A DNA stretch of 5,451 bases from the NCBI GenBank assembly GCA_025966175.1, contig JAOPVN010000176.1, positions 1 through 5,451 on the forward strand. The letters run 5' to 3'. This DNA is from Modestobacter sp. (GTDB lineage: Bacteria; Actinomycetota; Actinomycetes; Mycobacteriales; Geodermatophilaceae). The position numbers and the translations under genes were made by a program. This document shows, one piece after another, positions 1 through 3,956 of this stretch. The stretch's first letter is position 1. Every line of letters begins with the position of its first letter. The notes under the pieces are model-generated. The model was not told where the DNA came from, searched no databases, and saw only the letters and a list, made by a program, of their open reading frames with translations.

Positions 1-710
1 GGGACGTCGTGGTGCACGTGCTGGTACGCCACGGCAAGCGCGCTGTCGCCGGCGTAGGTCGGGTGCCCGGTGAGCAGCTCGTAGAACATCACCCCGGCGG
101 CGTAGACGTCGCTGCGGGCGTCGCTGCGCCCCCGCTCGAGCTGCTCGGGGGAGAGGTAGGCGACCGTGCCGATCAGCACGCCGCCGGTGTGGCTGGTCTG
201 CCCGGTGCCGGCCACGGCCCGGGCCAGCCCGAAGTCGGCCACCTTGACCTGGCCGTCGACCGAGATCAGCACGTTCTCCGGCTTGACGTCGCGGTGGGCG
301 ATCCCGGCCCGGTGCGCGGCGGTCAACCCGGCCAGCACCGGCTCCAGGACGGCGAACGCCTCGCCCACGGTGAGCCGCCCGCGGGCCTGCAGCAGATCAC
401 GCAGCGTACGGCCGCGGACCAGTTCCATGACCAGGTAGACCAGCCCCTGGTCCGAGCCCTGGTCGCTGACCGAGACGACGTTGACGTGGCTGAGCATCGC
501 GGTGGCCCGGGCCTCGCGGGTGAATCGGTCGACGAACGCCGGGTCGTGGGCCAGGTGCTCGGCCATGACCTTGACCGCCACCGTGCGGTGCAGCCGCAGG
601 TCGGTGGCGGCGTACACGGTGGACATGCCGCCTCGCGCCAGGCGCTCCTCGAGGCGGTAGCGCCCCTCGAGGAGCAGGCCGACCACGGGGTCGGTCACGA
701 CGGTGTCCAC
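1..710 (-). CDS. pknL: PknL-like Ser/Thr protein kinase, N-terminal part (C-terminus beyond left edge)
   Basis: Phosphorylates Ser/Thr of partner proteins; family members are usually anchored in the membrane by a segment after the kinase domain, which lies outside this window. About 236 codons are visible. In order: glycine-rich loop LARGGMSTVY (residues 24-33), ATP-binding Lys47 in VAVKVM, catalytic loop HRDVKPEN (139-146), DFG (159-161), an activation segment rich in Thr/Ser (169-182), SPE in place of APE (187-189), and SDVYAAGVMFYELLTG. All catalytic residues are present. The N-terminus and the GDSALAVAYQ stretch closely resemble what I recall of mycobacterial PknL, more than PknA or PknB. 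The start is taken as GTG at 710 because a TAGACT element sits 7 nt upstream and no good Shine-Dalgarno is seen; GTG at 698 or 686 is possible. The nearby Rv2175c-like gene at 2063 supports the PknL call. Kinase identity is near certain; orthology to PknL is likely. Confidence 0.9.
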   Translation of the reverse strand, partial: MDTVVTDPVVGLLLEGRYRLEERLARGGMSTVYAATDLRLHRTVAVKVMAEHLAHDPAFVDRFTREARATAMLSHVNVVSVSDQGSDQGLVYLVMELVRGRTLRDLLQARGRLTVGEAFAVLEPVLAGLTAAHRAGIAHRDVKPENVLISVDGQVKVADFGLARAVAGTGQTSHTGGVLIGTVAYLSPEQLERGRSDARSDVYAAGVMFYELLTGHPTYAGDSALAVAYQHVHHDV

Positions 711-717
711 GCCGGCG

Positions 718-723
718 AGTCTA
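718..723 (-). promoter_or_regulatory. Candidate -10 element of a leaderless pknL promoter
   Basis: On the minus strand TAGACT matches the actinobacterial -10 pattern TANNNT and ends 7 nt before the GTG at 710. This fits transcription starting at, or next to, the start codon (leaderless mRNA, common in actinobacteria). No clear -35 hexamer is seen 16-18 nt upstream. The lack of a Shine-Dalgarno before 710 agrees with the idea, but the assignment is by pattern only. Confidence 0.45.
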
Positions 724-734
724 GGAGCGGATCG

Positions 735-766
735 CCGTCCGTGGACCGAACGACGCGGACGGACGG
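735..766. repeat. 8-bp perfect inverted repeat upstream of pknL
   Basis: The arms CCGTCCGT (735-742) and ACGGACGG (759-766) are perfect reverse complements separated by 16 bp. The proximal arm lies where the -35 region of the candidate pknL promoter would be, so it could be an operator for a dimeric regulator. It could also form a hairpin in read-through RNA from the oxidase gene. In GC-rich DNA such arms also arise by chance. Confidence 0.35.
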
Positions 767-779
767 GTCACGGTCTGGA

Positions 780-805
780 CACCTGAGGCCTGGAGTGGCC
801 AGGTG
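780..805 (-). terminator. Candidate terminator hairpin after the alpha-hydroxy-acid oxidase gene
   Basis: On the minus strand CACCTG-GCC pairs with GGC-CT-CAGGTG around a 6-nt loop: a 9-bp stem with a 2-nt bulge, beginning 86 nt past the stop codon at 892. There is no U-tract, which is frequent for actinobacterial terminators but weakens the call. The only gene downstream on that strand is pknL, which appears to have its own promoter. Confidence 0.35.
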
Positions 806-891
806 GGCCGGATGAGGCGGGCGAGGTGGACGCCGACGGCCCGGCGTGCCCAGCAGGAGCGGCCGGACCGGACGGTTCCGTGTCGTCTCCT

Positions 892-2049
892 TCAGTGGGA
901 GGCCCACGGCGCCCGGACGACGGTGTCCCGCGGCACCGCCCGCACGTCGTCCAGACCACACAGCGCCATGGTGTGCGCCAGCTCCTCGGTCAGCCCGCCG
1001 ATCACCCGCGCCACGCCGTCGGCACCTCCGGTGGCCAGCCCCCACGCCGTCGGCCGGCCGAGGAAGACCGCCCGGGCACCCAGCGCCAGGGCGGTCAGCA
1101 CGTCGGAGCCGGCCCGGATCCCGCCGTCGGCGTAGACCTCGGCGTCGGCAGCGACCGCCTCGACGATCTCCGGGAGCGCCTCGGCGCTGGCGATCGCGGG
1201 GTCGGCCTGCCGCCCGCCGTGGGTGGAGACCCACACTGCCGAGGCGCCGGCGGAGACGCAGCGGGCGGCGTCGTCCCCGCGGAGCACGCCCTTGACGACC
1301 ACCGGCAGGCCGGAGACGTCGGCGAACCGCTCGATGTCGGCGAAGGTCCAGCCCGCCGTCTCCACCGCCTGCAGCGGGGGCTGCGTGCCCTCCACCCGCG
1401 GGTGGTTGGCCAGCAGCAGCCCGGCCGGCAGGGCGAAGTCGTTGCGCAGGTCGCGCAGCCGCCGCCCCAGCACCGGCAGGTCCACCGTGAGCACGAGGGC
1501 GCTGTACCCCGCGTCGCCGGCGCGGCGGGCCAGGTCGTCGGTGTGGGCGGGGGAGTGCAACCGGTAGAGCTGGAACCAGCGCGGCCCGGCCGGGGTGACC
1601 GCGGCGACGTCCTCCAGGGAGGTGTTCGCGCTGGTGGAGACGGTCATCAACGCCCCCGAGGCGGCCGCCGCCCGGGCGGTGGCCCGTTCGCCGTCCGGGT
1701 GCGCCATGCCCTGATAGGCCCAGGGTGCGACCCCGATCGGGGTGGCGACCTCGGTGCCCAGCAGCGTGGTGCCCAGCTGCACCTCGGTGACGCCGCGCAG
1801 CATCCGGGGTCGCAGCCGCCAGGCGCGCCAGGCGGCCGGCGCCTCGGTCATCGTCGTCTCCCGCCCGGAACCGCCGGCGTAGTAGTCGAAGACGTCGGCC
1901 GGCAGCAGGTCCCGGGCTCGCTGCTGCAGGGCGTCCAGGTCCAGGTAGGGCAGTTCGCGGTCGGGGTCGTCGGGGGTCGCCGGCTCGCCCGCGGCCCGCT
2001 GACGCTGGGTGAGCCGGGGACCGTTCGCCGGGGATTCGCTGCTCGCCAT
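892..2049 (-). CDS. FMN-dependent alpha-hydroxy-acid oxidase/dehydrogenase (lactate/glycolate oxidase family)
   Basis: Predicted 385-residue flavoprotein of the lactate/glycolate/mandelate oxidising TIM-barrel family, which oxidises 2-hydroxy acids to 2-oxo acids. Visible family landmarks: DYYAGGSG with the substrate-binding Tyr near residue 57, PRML (81-84), APWA (108-111), QLY (160-162), LTVD (187-190), the FMN-contacting Lys253 in VVKGVL, and the catalytic His277 and Arg280 in STHGGRQ, followed by YADGGIR and GRPTAWG. The usual SNHGGRQ motif has Thr276 in place of Asn. Ala111 aligns, by eye, with the Ala of oxidases rather than the Gly typical of lactate monooxygenase. Substrate cannot be settled: lactate, glycolate or another hydroxy acid. 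The ATG at 2049 is chosen because it is the only standard start before the conserved domain; the earlier in-frame TTG at 2118 lies inside the divergent gene. About 30 poorly conserved residues precede the domain. No signal peptide or membrane segment is evident. Confidence 0.92.
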   Translation of the reverse strand: MASSESPANGPRLTQRQRAAGEPATPDDPDRELPYLDLDALQQRARDLLPADVFDYYAGGSGRETTMTEAPAAWRAWRLRPRMLRGVTEVQLGTTLLGTEVATPIGVAPWAYQGMAHPDGERATARAAAASGALMTVSTSANTSLEDVAAVTPAGPRWFQLYRLHSPAHTDDLARRAGDAGYSALVLTVDLPVLGRRLRDLRNDFALPAGLLLANHPRVEGTQPPLQAVETAGWTFADIERFADVSGLPVVVKGVLRGDDAARCVSAGASAVWVSTHGGRQADPAIASAEALPEIVEAVAADAEVYADGGIRAGSDVLTALALGARAVFLGRPTAWGLATGGADGVARVIGGLTEELAHTMALCGLDDVRAVPRDTVVRAPWASH

Positions 2050-2066
2050 AGGCTGGGAGCCTATGG
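2046..2066. promoter_or_regulatory. Symmetric palindrome holding both divergent start codons; candidate bidirectional leaderless promoter/operator
   Basis: The arms CCATAGGCT (2046-2054) and AGCCTATGG (2058-2066) form a perfect 9-bp inverted repeat around GGG. The minus-strand ATG (2049-2047) and plus-strand ATG (2063-2065) are both part of the arms, with only 13 bp between them. On each strand the sequence TAGGCT (2049-2054 on plus, 2063-2058 on minus) matches the TANNNT -10 pattern and ends exactly 8 nt before the ATG on that strand. This is the spacing expected if each mRNA starts at its own start codon. There is no room for a normal 5' leader. A GGGAG at 2055-2059 lies only 3 nt before the plus ATG and is a poor ribosome site. 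No clear -35 is seen on either side. Confidence 0.6.
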
Positions 2067-2386
2067 ACACGCTCACCCCCGCGGAGGTCGCCGAGCAGCT
2101 CGGCGTCTCGGCCAACAAGGTTCGTCAGCTGATCGCCGAGCGGAAGCTCATGGCGGTCCCCGGGAGCGGCAACGGCAAGATCCCGGTGGACTTCCTGCAG
2201 AACGGGGTCATCCTCAAGCACCTGCCCGGCCTGCTCACCGTGCTCTACGACGGCAAGTTCACCGACGAGGAGGCCTTCGAGTGGCTCTTCCGCGCCGACG
2301 ACTCGCTGCCCGGCACGCCGATCCAGGCGTTGCGCGACGACCGGCACACCGAGGTCACCCGCCGGGCGCAGGCGCTGGCGCTGTAG
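2063..2386 (+). CDS. Rv2175c-like winged-helix DNA-binding protein
   Basis: A 107-residue protein resembling M. tuberculosis Rv2175c, a winged-helix DNA-binding protein reported as a PknL substrate. Residues 5-27 (TPAEVAEQLGVSANKVRQLI...) form an excisionase/MerR-like helix-turn-helix. A short GSGNGKIP wing (34-41) follows, then the family-typical KHLPGLLTVLYDGKFTDEEAFEWLF (52-76), and a C-terminal EVTRRAQALAL that parallels the end of Rv2175c. The mycobacterial phosphosite, recalled as Thr9 in a flexible tail, has no exact counterpart because the tail is missing; Thr3 and Thr5 are the nearest candidates. The ATG at 2063 is preferred over the in-frame GTG at 2009, which lies inside the divergent oxidase gene and adds no conserved sequence. 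It is probably the first gene of an operon with crtYc and crtYd, 10 bp downstream. Cytoplasmic. The family call is strong; a role in carotenoid control is inference. Confidence 0.88.
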   Translation: MDTLTPAEVAEQLGVSANKVRQLIAERKLMAVPGSGNGKIPVDFLQNGVILKHLPGLLTVLYDGKFTDEEAFEWLFRADDSLPGTPIQALRDDRHTEVTRRAQALAL

Positions 2387-2396
2387 CCCGCAGCCG

Positions 2397-2798
2397 ATGG
2401 GGCACCTGACCTACCTGTCGTTGCTGGTCGGCTGCCTCGTGGTGACCGCTCCGCTGGAGCTGCTGCTGCGGGTGCGGGTCTACGCCCGCTGGCGGCGGCT
2501 GCTGGTCGCGGTGCTGCCCGAGTTCGTCGTGTTCCTCGCCTGGGTGTTCTACGCGATCGCCGCCGGCCATTGGGAGTACAGCGACACCCGCACGCTGGGC
2601 ATCCGGCTGCCCGGCGGGATCCCGGTCGAGGAGGTGCTGTTCTTCCTCGTCGTCCCGGTGTGTGCGGTGCTGGCGCTGGAGGCGGTGCGGAAGGTGACCG
2701 GCTGGGACGCCGGCTACCCCGCCGCGCCCGACGACAGCGGGAGCATCGCGGCGAGGAACGAGCGAGGAGCGGACCGGCGCGCGGAGTGGGGCCAGTGA
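2397..2798 (+). CDS. crtYc: Lycopene cyclase subunit CrtYc
   Basis: First subunit of the heterodimeric membrane lycopene cyclase of actinobacteria, acting with CrtYd to close end rings on lycopene. It has 133 residues and about three hydrophobic segments (roughly 4-24, 35-57, 77-97). Family motifs are PLE (19-21), the WEYSDTRTLGIRLPGGIP region (59-76) and PVEEVLFF (76-83), whose acidic residues are implicated in catalysis. The ATG at 2397 gives the expected short N-terminus before the first helix. No Shine-Dalgarno is visible, so translation may depend on ribosomes finishing the gene that stops 10 bp upstream. The last 25 or so residues (from about 108) are charged, not typical of the family, and are encoded by a repeat-like GAGCGAGGAG stretch. 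Related subunits also serve in C50 carotenoid cyclases; no lycopene elongase is seen here, so beta-ring formation is the simpler guess. Confidence 0.92.
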   Translation: MGHLTYLSLLVGCLVVTAPLELLLRVRVYARWRRLLVAVLPEFVVFLAWVFYAIAAGHWEYSDTRTLGIRLPGGIPVEEVLFFLVVPVCAVLALEAVRKVTGWDAGYPAAPDDSGSIAARNERGADRRAEWGQ

Positions 2799-2807
2799 GC
2801 GAGGAGG
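2751..2807 (+). repeat. Repeat-like GAGCGAGGAG element at the crtYc 3' end and crtYc-crtYd junction
   Basis: GAGCGAGGAG occurs exactly at 2760-2769 and 2797-2806, 37 bp apart, with a related GCGAGGAACG at 2751-2760. The stretch is purine-rich and unlike the flanking coding DNA. It encodes the odd charged tail of CrtYc, contains its stop codon (2796-2798) and supplies the crtYd ribosome-binding site. It looks like a dispersed intergenic repeat that has been read into the gene; whether other copies exist cannot be seen here. Confidence 0.4.
2803..2807 (+). promoter_or_regulatory. Ribosome-binding site of crtYd
   Basis: GGAGG ends 7 nt before the ATG at 2815, an optimal Shine-Dalgarno position. 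A second AGG lies closer to the start. It fixes 2815 as the start and contrasts with the other visible start codons in the window, which lack a good site. It lies in the GAGCGAGGAG repeat-like stretch. Confidence 0.75.
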
Positions 2808-2814
2808 CGGAGGC

Positions 2815-3162
2815 ATGAGCTACTCCGCGCTCGCGGTCCTCGCCGTCCTCGCCGTCCTGGTGGTGGACCTGGCCGTGCTGCGCACCCGGATGGTGACCCG
2901 GCGGGTGTTCTGGGTGGCCTACGCGATCGTGATCGTGTTCCAACTGCTGATGAACGGCGTGCTCACCGGGCTCGACGTGGTCACCTACGAGCCTGCGGCG
3001 ATCTGGGGGCCGCGGATCGCCTACGCCCCGGTCGAGGACCTGCTGTTCGGCTTCGCGCTGGTGACCCTCACCCTGGCCAGCTGGGCGGCCGTCAACCGGC
3101 GGGCGAACACGGCCAGCCGGCGCGGCCTGGACACCCGCACCCGGCGGTCGAGCACCCGGTAG
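2815..3162 (+). CDS. crtYd: Lycopene cyclase subunit CrtYd
   Basis: Second subunit of the heterodimeric lycopene cyclase, partner of CrtYc in the membrane. It has 115 residues and about three hydrophobic segments (roughly 4-22, 31-53, 75-93). Residues 46-79 carry the family pattern: MNGVLTGLDVV, then Y58, then IAYAPVEDLLFG with the acidic PVED motif at 72-75. The start is set by a strong Shine-Dalgarno; crtYc ends 16 bp upstream. The conserved part stops near residue 93. The last 22 residues are Arg/Ser/Thr-rich and look like read-through into the DNA complementary to crtB. The gene overlaps convergent crtB by 142 bp, so even the PVED codons (3028-3039) lie inside that overlap. A short triplication of Leu-Ala-Val near residues 6-14 comes from a 9-nt DNA repeat and lies in the first membrane helix. 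Confidence 0.9.
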   Translation: MSYSALAVLAVLAVLVVDLAVLRTRMVTRRVFWVAYAIVIVFQLLMNGVLTGLDVVTYEPAAIWGPRIAYAPVEDLLFGFALVTLTLASWAAVNRRANTASRRGLDTRTRRSSTR

Positions 3163-3956
3163 TCGGCCCGCTCGATCTCGGTGAGGATCCCGCCGTAGAG
3201 CGCGGTGGCCGCCCGGACGCAGTCCCGGGACTCCGCGGCCAGCAGCGGCGTACCGGGGGCGGCGTCGTCGTAGCGACGGCGGGTGACCGCCACCATCTCC
3301 CGCATCAGCTCGCCGAAGCCGGCGGAGTGGCGCTTGGCCGCCAGCTGCTCGCGGGTCACCCCGTGCGCCGCCATCAGGTCCGCGGGCAGGTAGACCCGGC
3401 CGCGGTCGACGTCCTCGCCGACGTCGCGCAGGAAGTTGGTCAGCTGGAACGCCTCGCCCAGCGCGATGGCGTGCGGCGCGGCCTCCTCGCGGGCCACGCC
3501 CGGCGCGGTGCCCAGCACGGGCAGCACCTGCAGCCCGATCACCGACGCCGATCCCCACATGTACCGGTCCAGCGCGTCCAGATCGGCGTAGCCGGTGACG
3601 TCGAGGTCGCTGCTCATCGCGGCGAGGAAGTCGACCAGGTGCTCGACCGGGATCGCGTACCGGCGGTAGGTGTGCACCAGGGCCAGCCGCACCGGGTCGT
3701 CCGACCAGCCGGTCGCCAGCTCGTCCAGCAGCGCCGCCGACCAGGTGGCCAGGTCGGCGGCAGGATCGTCGCCGGGCACGTCGACGAGGTCGTCCGCGGT
3801 GCGGGCCGCGGCGTAGAGGGCGTGCACCGCGGGCCGGCGGTCGGCGGTGAGCAGCCGGGTGGCCAGGTGGTAGCTCTTGCCGTGCCGGGCGGCGATCGCC
3901 GCGCAGTGCCGGTAGGCGGCGTCGAGCTGCTCCTGCCGCCCGGCCGGCGCCGTCAC
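3021..3956 (-). CDS. crtB: Phytoene synthase CrtB
   Basis: Condenses two geranylgeranyl diphosphates head to head into phytoene, the first committed carotenoid step, at the membrane surface. It has 311 residues, normal for the family. Visible motifs: SYHLATRLL (28-36), RRPAVHALYAAARTADDLVD (40-59) with the first Asp-rich DxxxD (Asp55, Asp59), and QLTNFLRDVGEDVDRGR (171-187) with the second (Asp178, Asp182), then VYLP. These bind diphosphate through magnesium, so the enzyme should be active. The start is the GTG at 3956, which overlaps the crtI stop as GTGA, implying translational coupling. The family-like part ends near FARRL; the last 20 or so residues run antisense to the crtYd PVED region and are probably dispensable. 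The main alternative, squalene/hydroxysqualene synthase, is disfavoured by adjacent crtI. Confidence 0.95.
   Translation of the reverse strand: MTAPAGRQEQLDAAYRHCAAIAARHGKSYHLATRLLTADRRPAVHALYAAARTADDLVDVPGDDPAADLATWSAALLDELATGWSDDPVRLALVHTYRRYAIPVEHLVDFLAAMSSDLDVTGYADLDALDRYMWGSASVIGLQVLPVLGTAPGVAREEAAPHAIALGEAFQLTNFLRDVGEDVDRGRVYLPADLMAAHGVTREQLAAKRHSAGFGELMREMVAVTRRRYDDAAPGTPLLAAESRDCVRAATALYGGILTEIERADYRVLDRRVRVSRPRRLAVFARRLTAAQLARVRVTSAKPNSRSSTGA
3953..3956 (-). other. crtI stop / crtB start overlap (GTGA)
   Basis: On the minus strand the crtB GTG (3956-3954) and the crtI TGA (3955-3953) share two bases. This 4-base overlap is typical of translationally coupled actinobacterial genes and decides the crtB start, because no convincing Shine-Dalgarno-led alternative is seen. 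Confidence 0.85.

Noticed and set aside
2009..2062. Upstream GTG start adding 18 residues to the Rv2175c-like protein
   Set aside because: It lies inside the divergent oxidase gene, adds no family-like sequence and no Thr phosphosite, and has no clear ribosome-binding site.
695..2347. Long minus-strand open frame of about 550 codons across the oxidase and regulator genes
   Set aside because: It is rich in Arg, Gly, Pro and Ala with no recognisable domain and overlaps two well-supported genes; it is the usual out-of-frame openness of GC-rich DNA.
826..2409. Long plus-strand open frame of about 527 codons opposite the oxidase
   Set aside because: Low-complexity composition and no family motif, complementary to a gene with clear FMN-enzyme motifs.
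3096..3120. Short CCGGC/GCCGG inverted repeat as a terminator between the convergent operons
   Set aside because: Only 5 bp with a 15-nt loop inside two coding frames; expected by chance at this GC content.
2245..3558. Minus-strand open frame of about 437 codons over crtYc, crtYd and the 3' part of crtB
   Set aside because: Wrong frame for crtB, Arg/Pro/Ala-rich, no domain; the real genes here all show catalytic motifs.
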